Source: an uncultured Sutterella sp.
Lineage (GTDB): Bacteria; Pseudomonadota; Gammaproteobacteria; Burkholderiales; Burkholderiaceae_F
Reading direction: 5' to 3'
Assembly: GCA_905206365.1 (NCBI GenBank)
Contig: CAJLHF010000005.1
Location: 1 to 64,000 of the forward strand
DNA: 64,000 nt
A program made the position numbers and the translations under genes. Positions 1 through 8,034 of this stretch are shown here, piece after piece. A model generated the notes under the pieces. The model saw only the letters and a program-made list of their open reading frames with translations. It had not been told where the DNA came from and did not search any database. Position 1 is the stretch's first letter; each line of letters begins with the position of its first letter.

Positions 1-50
1 CGCTTGGGACTTTCACCCTTAAGAACGTGCCCATGCCGAGCACACCGAAA

Positions 51-86
51 AAGGCGGCGCGATTCGCATCGCGCCGCCTTTTCTTT
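51..86. terminator. Rho-independent terminator, end of an upstream gene
   Basis: A GGCGGCGCGA / TCGCGCCGCC stem with a 6-nt loop is flanked by an A-run and a T-run, so it can work on both strands. Just before it, one frame ends in TAA at 20-22 (last residues AWDFHP). That is probably the tail of a gene lying left of the window, too short to identify. Confidence 0.85.
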
Positions 87-239
87 CGCACCCGAGGCCG
101 AATCGTCCCGCAGACTCTCCGTCGAATCGTTTGCCGAAACGGCCTCAACTCCCGTTTTTCTCGTATGTTCGGCGGGAATCGCCTGCGCTAAACTAAAGAA
201 GTTTTTGTTTTGCGACATGCAACGCGTTTCGATTTTTCC

Positions 240-902
240 ATGAAATACCTCATCGTCGACGACCACGCCCTCATTACGAGCGCGCTTTCCATGATGCTTA
301 TCGACCGCGATCCCGCCGCCGCGGTGCTCACGGCCGAAACCGCCGAAGGGGCGATCGATCTCGTGCGGCGCGAAGGCGACACGGCGGACCTGTTGATTCT
401 CGACCTCTCGATGCCCGGCGTTACCGGGACCGAGCTCATGGAAGAGATCGTTCGGATTCAGCCGATGTTGAAGATCCTCGTCGTCTCGGGGCTTGTCGAC
501 CAACAGAGCATCATGCGCGTGTTGCAGCTCGGTGCGGCGGGGTTCGTGCCGAAGAGTCTCGACACCGAAATGCTCGCAAACGCCATCGACTTCGTTCTCA
601 AAGGCGGAGTTTTCATACCCTCGAAGTTGCTCGCGGAATCGCAACGCCTGGGCTTTTTCAACCGCACGGCCGCAAGCCTCAAGCGCGAATCCGAAGAGCC
701 CGTGCACCTCACGGAACGCCAGAAAGACGTCCTCATGCTCCTTGCTCAGGGCGCCCCCATCAAACGCATCTGCCGCGAGCTCGACCTCTCGGAGGGCACC
801 GTCAAAACGCACGTTGCGGCGATTTACCGTGCCTTCGGCGCCTCGAACCGCACGGAAGCACTCCTTGCGGCCCGACGCGCGGGGTTCGACATCGAGCTTT
901 GA
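240..902 (+). CDS. LuxR/NarL-family two-component response regulator
   Basis: A 220-aa DNA-binding response regulator. The N-terminal receiver domain (about residues 1-120) has the acidic pair in VDDH, a phospho-acceptor Asp in LILDLSMPG, and a VPKS stretch holding the conserved Lys. The C-terminal LuxR-type helix-turn-helix (about 150-215) carries LTERQKDVLMLLAQG and GTVKTHVAAIYR. The ATG at 240 puts the receiver at the very N-terminus; an upstream in-frame TTG would add only ten residues. No kinase gene is adjacent. The hybrid kinase at 8035-10014 is the nearest orphan sensor and could be its partner, but that is only a guess. Target genes are unknown. Confidence 0.93.
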   Translation: MKYLIVDDHALITSALSMMLIDRDPAAAVLTAETAEGAIDLVRREGDTADLLILDLSMPGVTGTELMEEIVRIQPMLKILVVSGLVDQQSIMRVLQLGAAGFVPKSLDTEMLANAIDFVLKGGVFIPSKLLAESQRLGFFNRTAASLKRESEEPVHLTERQKDVLMLLAQGAPIKRICRELDLSEGTVKTHVAAIYRAFGASNRTEALLAARRAGFDIEL

Positions 903-972
903 GGCCTGCGACGCCTCCGACGTTTTCCCGGGTTCATTCCTTCGAAGTCCGAGAAAATCCGGGGAAAAAATC

Positions 973-1010
973 AAAAAAGCCCGGTCGGCTTGTTCGACCG
1001 GGCTTTTCTT
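973..1010. terminator. Bidirectional terminator between convergent genes
   Basis: GCCCGGTCG (979-987) pairs with CGACCGGGC (995-1003) around a 7-nt loop, with A-run before and T-run after. It separates the response regulator from the convergent ABC ATPase gene and can serve both. Confidence 0.85.
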
Positions 1011-1044
1011 CTTCGCGTCGAAAGGGCGTTCTCGGAAGGCGTCC

Positions 1045-1800
1045 TCAGAGCACGCGTGCGAGGAACGTGCGCGTACGCTCTTCCTTCGGGTTCGCGAGCA
1101 CCTCGTCGGGATGACCCTCTTCGACGATGCGCCCCCCGTCCATGAAGACCACGCGGTCGGCAACCTCGCGCGCGAAGCCGATTTCGTGCGTGACGACGAT
1201 CATCGTCATGCCGGATTCCGCGAGGTTTTTCATCACCGCCAACACCTCGCCCACGAGTTCGGGGTCCAAGGCCGACGTGGGTTCGTCAAAGAGCATCACC
1301 TTCGGATCCATCGCGAGCGCCCGCGCGATCGCCACGCGTTGCTGCTGCCCGCCCGAAAGGCTTGCGGGGTAAGCGTCCGCTTTCGCGGAGAGCCCCACTT
1401 TCTCAAGAAGTTGCAGGGCGCGCGCCTTCGCATCGGATTTCGAGCGACCGAGCACGATTTCCTGGGCGAGCATGACGTTTTCGAGCACCGTCTTGTGAGG
1501 CCACAGGTTGAAGCGCTGGAAAACCATCCCGAGGTGTTCGCGCAGTACGTTGAGGTTCGTCTTCGGGTCCGTAACCGAAACGCCGTTCACGACGATTTCG
1601 CCCGAGGTGACGGTTTCAAGCGCGTTGATGCAGCGAAGCATCGTGCTTTTCCCGGAGCCCGAGGGACCGAGCACCACGACCTTTTCGCCCGGTCGGACGA
1701 CGAAGTCGATGTGTTCGAGCACGGTATGTTCGCCGAACACTTTCTTGAGCCCTCGGATTTCGACGATCGGTCGGATGTCGGCGGCAGGAGTCGTTGTCAT
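1045..1800 (-). CDS. Polar amino-acid ABC transporter, ATP-binding protein
   Basis: A 251-aa ATPase of the GlnQ/HisP/ArtP type that energises periplasmic amino-acid import. It has a Walker A motif (GPSGSGKST), ABC signature (LSGGQQQR), Walker B with D-loop (MLFDEPTSALDPE) and the switch His in VVTHE. The length is normal for the family. The gene lies 11 nt after the permease stop and is last in a binding-protein, permease, ATPase order on the minus strand. The specific amino acid cannot be read from the ATPase. Confidence 0.96.
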   Translation of the reverse strand: MTTTPAADIRPIVEIRGLKKVFGEHTVLEHIDFVVRPGEKVVVLGPSGSGKSTMLRCINALETVTSGEIVVNGVSVTDPKTNLNVLREHLGMVFQRFNLWPHKTVLENVMLAQEIVLGRSKSDAKARALQLLEKVGLSAKADAYPASLSGGQQQRVAIARALAMDPKVMLFDEPTSALDPELVGEVLAVMKNLAESGMTMIVVTHEIGFAREVADRVVFMDGGRIVEEGHPDEVLANPKEERTRTFLARVL

Positions 1801-1811
1801 TCTTCAAATCC

Positions 1812-2567
1812 TCACTTCAAACCTTCGTCGCCCTTGCCGAGGTGCGCTTCGAGTCGGCGGATGCCGTAAGCCAAAAGGAGCGTCATCACCCAGTAGACGC
1901 AGGAAATCGTAATGTAGGGTTCCCAGTAGCGGGCCGAGGCGCCCGCGACGGTACGGGCTGCGTAGGCGAGTTCCGCAAGACCGATCGCCGAAACGAGCGA
2001 GGAGTCCTTCAGAATCGCGATCGCGTTGTTGCCGAGCGCCGGCAGCATCCGACGGAAGGCCTGCGGGAGGATGATGTGACGCATCGCCTGACCGTAACTC
2101 ATCCCGAGACTGCGCGCGCTTTCCATCTGGCCTTTGTCGAGGGACTGAATCCCCGCACGGAAGACTTCCGACATGTAGGCGCCCGCATTGAGCGTGATAG
2201 CGCACACCCCGGCGAGCACCGCCCCGTACTGGCTGCGGATGTCGCGCGCGAGCGCCCCGTCGATCAGCAACCCGTCGACGGGATGAATGAAGAGCGGAAG
2301 CACCGCAAAGTGCATGAGAAAGATCTGCACGAAAAGCGGCGTGCCGCGGAAAAAGCTCACGTAGACCGCGATCGGCCAGCGTACGCCGTAGTGGAGCATC
2401 GCGTTGGCGGCGGCCGTACGCGCGGAAGCGAGACGCCCCATGCCGAGGAGCGTCCCGAGAATGAGACCGAGGAGCACGCAGACGATCGTGATCTTCACGG
2501 TCATCAAGGCGCCGTTCAAAAAGAGCGGCCAGTATTCGACGATGACGTCGGAGCGAAATCCGAACAT
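1812..2567 (-). CDS. Polar amino-acid ABC transporter, permease protein
   Basis: A 251-aa inner-membrane permease of the HisM/GlnP family. It has several hydrophobic segments and the EAA-type loop around SARSLGMSYGQAMRHIILPQAFR that contacts the ATPase. The frame is open for 48 more codons upstream, but that stretch runs through a hairpin (2677-2708) and has no membrane-protein character. I therefore start at ATG 2567 (MFGFRSDVIVEY), which matches the usual N-terminus of the family. Only one permease gene is present, so it probably acts as a homodimer. Confidence 0.93.
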   Translation of the reverse strand: MFGFRSDVIVEYWPLFLNGALMTVKITIVCVLLGLILGTLLGMGRLASARTAAANAMLHYGVRWPIAVYVSFFRGTPLFVQIFLMHFAVLPLFIHPVDGLLIDGALARDIRSQYGAVLAGVCAITLNAGAYMSEVFRAGIQSLDKGQMESARSLGMSYGQAMRHIILPQAFRRMLPALGNNAIAILKDSSLVSAIGLAELAYAARTVAGASARYWEPYITISCVYWVMTLLLAYGIRRLEAHLGKGDEGLK

Positions 2568-2676
2568 GACTTTGTGACTTGGTGGGGTTGAAGGGAAAGA
2601 TCCGAGAGAGCGGCGACTCGGGCGGTTCGACGGGCTTCGTCGACCTGCGACGAACAACCGAGCACTGAAATATCCG

Positions 2677-2710
2677 AAAGGGCGTCCGCCCGAGCGGAAC
2701 GCCCTTTTCA
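2677..2710 (-). terminator. Hairpin between binding-protein and permease genes
   Basis: AAAGGGCG plus CCGC pairs with GCGG plus CGCCCTTT. A second inverted repeat, GACCCCGAT / ATCGGGGTC, lies at 2717-2746. In ABC operons such hairpins often let the binding-protein message accumulate above the permease and ATPase part. That role is inferred; the U-run on the minus strand is weak. Confidence 0.55.
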
Positions 2711-2791
2711 CCCTCAGACCCCGATGCCTTTGGAAGTATCGGGGTCAATTCCCGGGAAAAGCGCGAAGCCGTCCCCGGGAAACGTCGGGAA

Positions 2792-3553
2792 TTACGGAAG
2801 CTTCGGCGCGTCCGTGCCGAACCACTTCTTATAGACCTCGTTGTAGGCGCCCGAGGCGATGGCGGCTTCGAGACCCTTGTTCACGGCGTCGAGCACTTCC
2901 TTGTTGCCCTTGGCGATGCCGATGCCGAAATACTGTTCTTCAAAGCCCGGGTCGCGGCACTGGTTGAATTGCTTTTCGGGGTTCTGCATCGCGTAGTACT
3001 GCAGAACGCCTACGTCGCCGATCATGGCGTCGACGCCGCCGTTGTTGAGTTCTTCAAGCGCGAGAGGCGTGTTGTCGAAGCGGCGGATGTTGGGGGACGA
3101 CTTCCCGAAGGCGTTCGAGGCGGCGATGTCGCCCGCAGAGGCGTTCACGACCGCGATCAGCTTCCCTTCGAGTTCCTTCAAGGACTTGATCTCCAGGTTC
3201 TTGTTCGTCAGGATCAGCTGATGGGCGAGGAAGTAGGGACGGGCGAAATCGACGACTTCCTTGCGCTTCTCGGTAATCGTGATCCCCGACATGATGATGT
3301 CGCGGTCGCCGTTGTTGAGCGCGGCGAAGATGCCGTCCCAGGGCGTGTTGACGAACTTCACTTCAAAGCCGCCGGCCTTGGCGATTTCCTTCATCAGGTC
3401 GACGTCGAAGCCGACGAGTTCCTTGTTGGGGGTTTCGTATTCGAAGGGACGGTAGGTCGCTCCGGTGCCGACCACGTATTCGGCGGCCTGAGCAAAGGTC
3501 GAGGCGAAAGCACCCGCCACGATGGCGGCGGCGAGAAGAGACTTGAGCTTCAT
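2792..3553 (-). CDS. Polar amino-acid ABC transporter, periplasmic binding protein
   Basis: A 253-aa solute-binding protein of the GlnH/ArtJ/FliY family. A signal peptide (KLKSLLAAAIVAGAFASTFAQAA, cleavage near residue 23) precedes the mature start EYVVGTGATYRPFEY. Typical family segments are VGFDVDLMKEIAK, PWDGIFAALNNGDRDIIMSG and TEKRKEVVDFARPYF. It captures an amino acid in the periplasm for the permease/ATPase encoded downstream. An SD-like GGAG precedes ATG 3553. The Arg in SGITITEKR and the acidic residue in DVGVLQYY are typical amino-acid carboxylate/amine contacts, but I cannot assign the ligand. Confidence 0.94.
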   Translation of the reverse strand: MKLKSLLAAAIVAGAFASTFAQAAEYVVGTGATYRPFEYETPNKELVGFDVDLMKEIAKAGGFEVKFVNTPWDGIFAALNNGDRDIIMSGITITEKRKEVVDFARPYFLAHQLILTNKNLEIKSLKELEGKLIAVVNASAGDIAASNAFGKSSPNIRRFDNTPLALEELNNGGVDAMIGDVGVLQYYAMQNPEKQFNQCRDPGFEEQYFGIGIAKGNKEVLDAVNKGLEAAIASGAYNEVYKKWFGTDAPKLP

Positions 3554-3936
3554 GGAATGGCTCCAAGGCGATGAGGGATACGAAAAATAGAGGGCTCGGC
3601 GGGCTTTCCCGGAAAAGAAAGGGAAAAGGAAAGGCGCCTTTTCGCCGCCGGGTTCGTGGCATTCTCCGACGGCAACTTCCCCGAGGTCAAATCAAGAAAC
3701 GCTTTTCTTTGTCAAAAGCCGTCCCCGTTACGGGAAAAGCCTGATTTTCTTGAAAATTGTCGACAAAAGCGCCCTGTTTATCGCCAGATCCGCGGAGACG
3801 AAAACGCCCCCGTCCAAGAACGACCTCGGGTTTTCACGCGTAGCGATCGGTTGAGCGAGCTCCTAAAATCCGCACATCCTGTTTATGGGGCTTTTCCCCC
3901 GATTTTCAACCTTCACCCACGAAAAGGACTTTCCCG
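3554..3936. other. Divergent intergenic region before the ABC operon and dcuC
   Basis: This 383-bp stretch should hold the promoters of the minus-strand ABC operon and plus-strand dcuC. It is less GC-rich near 3690-3770 and contains a perfect 10-bp palindrome, TTGTCGACAA, at 3757-3766. I looked for an FNR-type TTGAT-N4-ATCAA box and did not find a convincing one. No gene is supported here. Confidence 0.5.
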
Positions 3937-5310
3937 ATGCTCGGAATCCTTATTACGCTCGCGGTCGTGGCGGTCGTCGCCTACTGCGTGCTCAAGAACT
4001 ACTATCCGCCGATCGTTCTCCTCCTTGCGGGCTTCGTAATGCTCGTCTGTGCGGCGGCGACGGGCACGATGCCCGTGGCCGCCGACAAGTCGACGAACTT
4101 CTTCGGGTTCGACCTCGGCGAAGCATTCACCGCGCTCATGCGCTCGCGCCTTCCGGGACTCGGTCTCAACATCATGCTGATCGCGGGCTTCTCCGTCTAC
4201 ATGGACCGCATCGGCGCCTCGAAGGCGCTCGTGAAGCTCTGCGTCAAGCCCCTGCAGGCGATTCGCTCGCCCTACGTCCTTCTCGCCGTCACGTACGTGG
4301 TCGGCCAGTTCATGGCCCTTTTCATCAATTCCGCGGTCGGTCTCGGGCTTTTGCTCATGGCCTCCGTCTATCCGCTCCTCGTTGCGCTCGGCGTTTCCCG
4401 CGCCTCCGCCGCGGCCGTGATCGGTTCGACCTGCTGTCTCGACCTCGGCCCCGCCTCGTCGAACGCGATGCGTGCGGCCGACCTGATGCAGGTGGACGTC
4501 GTCACGTACTTCGTCACGAGCCAGATTCCCGTGGCCCTCTGCGTCATCGCATCGGTTGCGATCGGACACTTCTTCGTGCAGCGCTGGTTCGACCGTCGCG
4601 ACGCCATGAAGCTCGCGAACGGTCCCGTCGAAGAAAAGCAGGACATCACTAAGGCCTTCGAAGGTGCGGGCCCCGCCCATTACGCGATCCTGCCGATGCT
4701 GCCGCTCTTCCTTCTCATCGTCTTCTCTCCGATGGTCTACGCCGACGTGAAGCTTTCGCTTCAGACGGGCATCATCGTGTCGATTCTCATCGCCTTCTTC
4801 GTCGACCTCCTCACGAAGCGCTCCTTCAAGGACTGCTGCGCGTCGACCCAGGCCGTCTTCGAAGGTATGGGCAAGGTCTTCACCTCGACCGTGGGTCTCA
4901 TCTGCTGCGCGGAACTCTTCGCGCTCGGCATGAACAAGTTGGGCGGCGTCACCGCCCTCATTCAGGCGGCCGCTTCCATGGAATCCGCGGGCGTCTGGGT
5001 GATGCTTCTCGTGATGCTTGCGATCATGGTGGTCGCGACCGTCGTGACGGGGTCGGGGAACGCCGCCTTCTTCGCCTTCTCGCCCCTTCTTCCCGAAGCC
5101 GCCGCGAGCGTCGGGATCAGCACCGCGGTGCTTGCCGTGCCCGTGCAGCTCTCGGCGGGCATCGCCCGTACGATGTGCCCGATCGCAGGCGTCATCATCG
5201 CCGTGGCGGGTATTGCAGGGCTCACGCCCTTTGACATCGTGCGCCGCACGGTGCCCGTGATGCTTCTGGCACTCACCGTGAACGTGATCGCCTCGGCCGC
5301 GCTCCTCTGA
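3937..5310 (+). CDS. dcuC: DcuC-family anaerobic C4-dicarboxylate transporter
   Basis: A 457-aa inner-membrane carrier, the usual DcuC length, with about 12 hydrophobic segments. Family landmarks include the N-terminal NYYPPIVLLLAGF helix and the conserved late motif VVTGSGNAAFFAFSPLLPEAA. DcuC proteins exchange or export succinate, fumarate and related C4-dicarboxylates during anaerobic growth. It lies 100 bp upstream of an isoaspartyl dipeptidase gene on the same strand, which suggests a shared link to aspartate/fumarate metabolism. A second family member is at 25384-26748. Direction of transport and substrate are inferred from the family only. Confidence 0.9.
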   Translation: MLGILITLAVVAVVAYCVLKNYYPPIVLLLAGFVMLVCAAATGTMPVAADKSTNFFGFDLGEAFTALMRSRLPGLGLNIMLIAGFSVYMDRIGASKALVKLCVKPLQAIRSPYVLLAVTYVVGQFMALFINSAVGLGLLLMASVYPLLVALGVSRASAAAVIGSTCCLDLGPASSNAMRAADLMQVDVVTYFVTSQIPVALCVIASVAIGHFFVQRWFDRRDAMKLANGPVEEKQDITKAFEGAGPAHYAILPMLPLFLLIVFSPMVYADVKLSLQTGIIVSILIAFFVDLLTKRSFKDCCASTQAVFEGMGKVFTSTVGLICCAELFALGMNKLGGVTALIQAAASMESAGVWVMLLVMLAIMVVATVVTGSGNAAFFAFSPLLPEAAASVGISTAVLAVPVQLSAGIARTMCPIAGVIIAVAGIAGLTPFDIVRRTVPVMLLALTVNVIASAALL

Positions 5311-5410
5311 TACACAAGCGAACACCGCGGCACTTTACCGAGCGCCGCGGCAGGCCTTTCGCGCACCTTTCTTCGCATTCGATTTTTCAGCCACTTTCGG
5401 AGAATTCGAC

Positions 5411-6556
5411 ATGGCTCTTCTCATTAAAAACGCCCGCGTTTTCGCCCCGAACGATCTCGGTCGTCAGAACGTCCTCATGGTCGGCGAGCAGATCGCAGCG
5501 ATCGGTCCCGATCTGACGTGCGACCTTCCCGATCTTGAAACGATCGACGCCTCGGGTCGTATTCTGACACCGGGCTTTTTCGATCAGCACATCCACGTGA
5601 CGGGGGGCGGCGGCGAAGGCGGTCCCGCGACCCGCACGCCCGAACTCGTACTCTCCGAACTCATCCGCTCGGGTACGACGAGCGTTGTGGGCGTTTCGGG
5701 CACGGACTTCACCACCCGCTCCATCCCGAATCTTCTTGCGAAGGTCCGCGCCCTCAAAACCGAAGGCGTCTCGGCTTGGATGTACACGTCGAATTATCGC
5801 TATCCCGCGACGACCCTCACGGACTCGGTCGCGAACGACCTCTTCTTCGTTCCGGAAGTGCTCGGTGTCAAGATCGCACTCGGCGACCACCGCAGCTCCT
5901 TCCCCACGACCCAGCAGGTGCTCGCGCTCCTCGCCGACATCCGCGTCGGCGGCATGATCGCGGGCAAGACCGGGTTCCTCCACATTCACCTCGGGAACAT
6001 CCCGGGCGCCTTTGCGATGTTCGATGAAATCATCGCGCGCGGGTTCCCCGTTCGTCACATCCGCCCGACCCACTGCGGCCGCATCCGTCACGTCTTCGAC
6101 GCCGCGGTCGAGTTTGCCCTCAAGGGCGGTCACATCGACATCACGACGGGTGCTTCGTGCTGTTTCGACAATGCTTCGCTCGCCGTTCTCGCGGCCCTCG
6201 AAGCCGGGGTCGACCCGAAGCTCATCACGCTTTCCACCGACGGTCACGGGTCCGTGCCGCGCTTTAACGAGAAGGGCGAAATGGCGGGCCTCGGCGTGGG
6301 CGGCGTAGAAGGCAACCTCCTCGCCTTCAAGCGTCTCGTCGGAGACTACGGCATGGCGATCGAAAAGGCGTTGCCCTTTGTCACGTCGAACGTCGCTTCG
6401 GCGCTCGGCCTTGCGGACCAAGGCGTCGTCGCGAAGGGCGCCTGCGGCAACGCCTGCCTCTTTACGGAAGACTTCAGGCTCACCGACGTCGTCGCCCGCG
6501 GCCGCGTCATGATGCGCGAAGGCGAAGTTGTCGTGAAGGGGACGTTCGAGGAATAA
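5411..6556 (+). CDS. iadA: Isoaspartyl dipeptidase (beta-aspartyl peptidase)
   Basis: A 381-aa binuclear-zinc amidohydrolase that hydrolyses beta-aspartyl dipeptides, releasing aspartate. Landmarks are the TPGFFDQHIHVTGGGGEGG metal-binding segment (HxH near residue 60), SGTTSVVGVSGTD, a GDHRSS segment, LHIHLG, and the STDGHGS segment with the late catalytic Asp. Length matches E. coli IadA (about 390 aa). The SD-like GGAG lies 7 nt before the ATG. Co-orientation with dcuC upstream suggests that released aspartate feeds a fumarate or C4-dicarboxylate pathway. It would act in the cytoplasm. Confidence 0.93.
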   Translation: MALLIKNARVFAPNDLGRQNVLMVGEQIAAIGPDLTCDLPDLETIDASGRILTPGFFDQHIHVTGGGGEGGPATRTPELVLSELIRSGTTSVVGVSGTDFTTRSIPNLLAKVRALKTEGVSAWMYTSNYRYPATTLTDSVANDLFFVPEVLGVKIALGDHRSSFPTTQQVLALLADIRVGGMIAGKTGFLHIHLGNIPGAFAMFDEIIARGFPVRHIRPTHCGRIRHVFDAAVEFALKGGHIDITTGASCCFDNASLAVLAALEAGVDPKLITLSTDGHGSVPRFNEKGEMAGLGVGGVEGNLLAFKRLVGDYGMAIEKALPFVTSNVASALGLADQGVVAKGACGNACLFTEDFRLTDVVARGRVMMREGEVVVKGTFEE

Positions 6557-6603
6557 TCGGACACGTCGAAGCGTTGACTTTGCTTTGACCGTACCATGAA
6601 CGC

Positions 6604-6642
6604 GAAGGGCGTCGATCACGAGAATCGGCGCCCTTCTTTTTC
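6604..6642 (+). terminator. Terminator after iadA
   Basis: GAAGGGCG (6604-6611) pairs with CGCCCTTC (6629-6636) around a 17-nt loop and is followed by a T-run. It ends the dcuC-iadA unit. Confidence 0.8.
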
Positions 6643-6703
6643 GCTTTTCTGTTTTATCGGACGCATCGCTTTTCCGGATTCGAGCTCCCGAGCCTTCACC
6701 CGA

Positions 6704-7351
6704 TCAACCCGTCAAGCCCGCAATCGTCGTCCCCGCAACGATGAGGGCGATCAGCAGAAAAACCGTACCGCTTGCGCGGTACATGAGCAGCGGGCCGCGG
6801 CCCCGCAGGAGAAAGTCGCGCGCCCGACCCGCGAGAAGCGCGTAGCCCACCATGCAGACGAAGACGAGGAGCGCGTAAGTGGACGTAAGGAGCACCGCCT
6901 GCGGCACGTAGGGGAGCTTCGCGTCGACGAACTGCGGCAACACCGAAACCGCGAAGACAACGGGCTGGGGATTCGTGAGTTGCAGGACAACGCACTTCCA
7001 AAAGAGCGAAAAGCGCGTTTCGGCGGGTTCCCGGGCCTCTCGGGCTTTGTCGGGATCGATCACCGCGGGGGCCTTGCGCCGCAATGTTTTGAACCCGAGC
7101 CACACGAGAAAGCCCGCACCCGCGAGCTTCACGGCGGCAAAAAGCAGGGGGCTTGTCGCCAACACCACCCCGACCCCCGACATCGCGACCGCAAAGAGGA
7201 TCGCAATGCCGACCGCCGTCCCGGCACAACCCCAGAGCGTCCGACGCCAGCCCCAGGCGGCTGCGAACGTGACGATCATGACGACGCCGAGCCCGGGCGT
7301 GAGAATGTTCGCGAGGCTCGTGACGAGAAAAAGCGTGAAAAGATGGGACAC
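6704..7351 (-). CDS. LysE/RhtB-family amino-acid exporter
   Basis: A 215-aa inner-membrane protein with about six hydrophobic segments. It starts HLFTLFLVTSLANILTPGLGV, which carries the hallmark TPGP-like motif of the LysE superfamily, and continues with GAGFLVWLGFKTLR. Members export amino acids or related small molecules. I start at GTG 7351 because a clear AAGGAG (7359-7364) sits 7 nt upstream and the protein then begins as the family does; the open frame continues 37 codons upstream without membrane character. It is convergent with iadA. The exported compound is unknown. Confidence 0.88.
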   Translation of the reverse strand: MSHLFTLFLVTSLANILTPGLGVVMIVTFAAAWGWRRTLWGCAGTAVGIAILFAVAMSGVGVVLATSPLLFAAVKLAGAGFLVWLGFKTLRRKAPAVIDPDKAREAREPAETRFSLFWKCVVLQLTNPQPVVFAVSVLPQFVDAKLPYVPQAVLLTSTYALLVFVCMVGYALLAGRARDFLLRGRGPLLMYRASGTVFLLIALIVAGTTIAGLTG

Positions 7352-7469
7352 GGGGCGGCTCCTTGCAGGGAAAGTGAGGGGTTGAGCATTGCTCGCGCGG
7401 CGGGACGGATCAAGGCTTTTTTTATGCGTCGCAGGAATTCGGCATCCGCCCGGTCGCGTCACTCATCGG

Positions 7470-7961
7470 TCACTCATTATCGTCCCGGTCGCTTTGCTCG
7501 CGGCTCTCGCGGCGCGCGGCCTCGTCGTAAGCGTCCGCCACCATCGCAAGCCATCGCAACACCGTAAAAGGCTCCCCGTCGTTGTAGTGCGCCTCCACCG
7601 CTTCGCGGGCGCGGCGCAACTCCTTCGCTTCCGGGAAAAGTTTCGCTTCGAGCACGAACTCTTTGAGCCACGGGAGATGCTTCTTTTCGTCGAACGGCAC
7701 CTCACCCCCCTCAAGCGCGAGCGGTCGGTGGAGCTCTTCGAGCAGCCCGCGCATCGCGTCGAGCGCTTCGTCGGTGAGCGCCGGAACCTTGGCGCCGAGT
7801 CCCCGATCGAGAAGCTCGAGCCACAAAGGAAGGCGCGAACGCAGCGCCGCTTCTTCGTCGGGCGGCAAAGCTTCCAGGCGCGCGGTACCGAGCATCATGC
7901 GGATGCGGGCGGCTTCTTCGAGGGCGAATTCGTCGGCAAAGGACGTCGTGTCGGAAAACAT
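7470..7961 (-). CDS. Uncharacterised acidic, helical cytoplasmic protein
   Basis: A 163-aa protein of unknown function, rich in Glu, Leu and Arg (segments such as EFALEEAARIRMMLG and KELRRAREAVEAHYND). It has no signal peptide, membrane segment or motif that I recognise. I chose ATG 7961 because upstream codons of the same frame overlap the hybrid-kinase end and are Arg-rich out-of-frame sequence. It lies 73 bp after the kinase stop on the same strand and may be co-transcribed with it. Coding is supported by codon bias and continuity only. Confidence 0.65.
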   Translation of the reverse strand: MFSDTTSFADEFALEEAARIRMMLGTARLEALPPDEEAALRSRLPLWLELLDRGLGAKVPALTDEALDAMRGLLEELHRPLALEGGEVPFDEKKHLPWLKEFVLEAKLFPEAKELRRAREAVEAHYNDGEPFTVLRWLAMVADAYDEAARRESREQSDRDDNE

Positions 7962-8034
7962 GGGAGTGAATATCTTCGGTTCGTGGAAAACGGGAAAAAA
8001 GCACAAGCGCGCAAAGCGTCGCCCGATGTCGGAG

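Noticed and set aside
3554..3936. FNR/ANR box controlling dcuC
   Set aside because: Several TCAA and TTGA half-sites occur, but none is spaced as TTGAT-N4-ATCAA.
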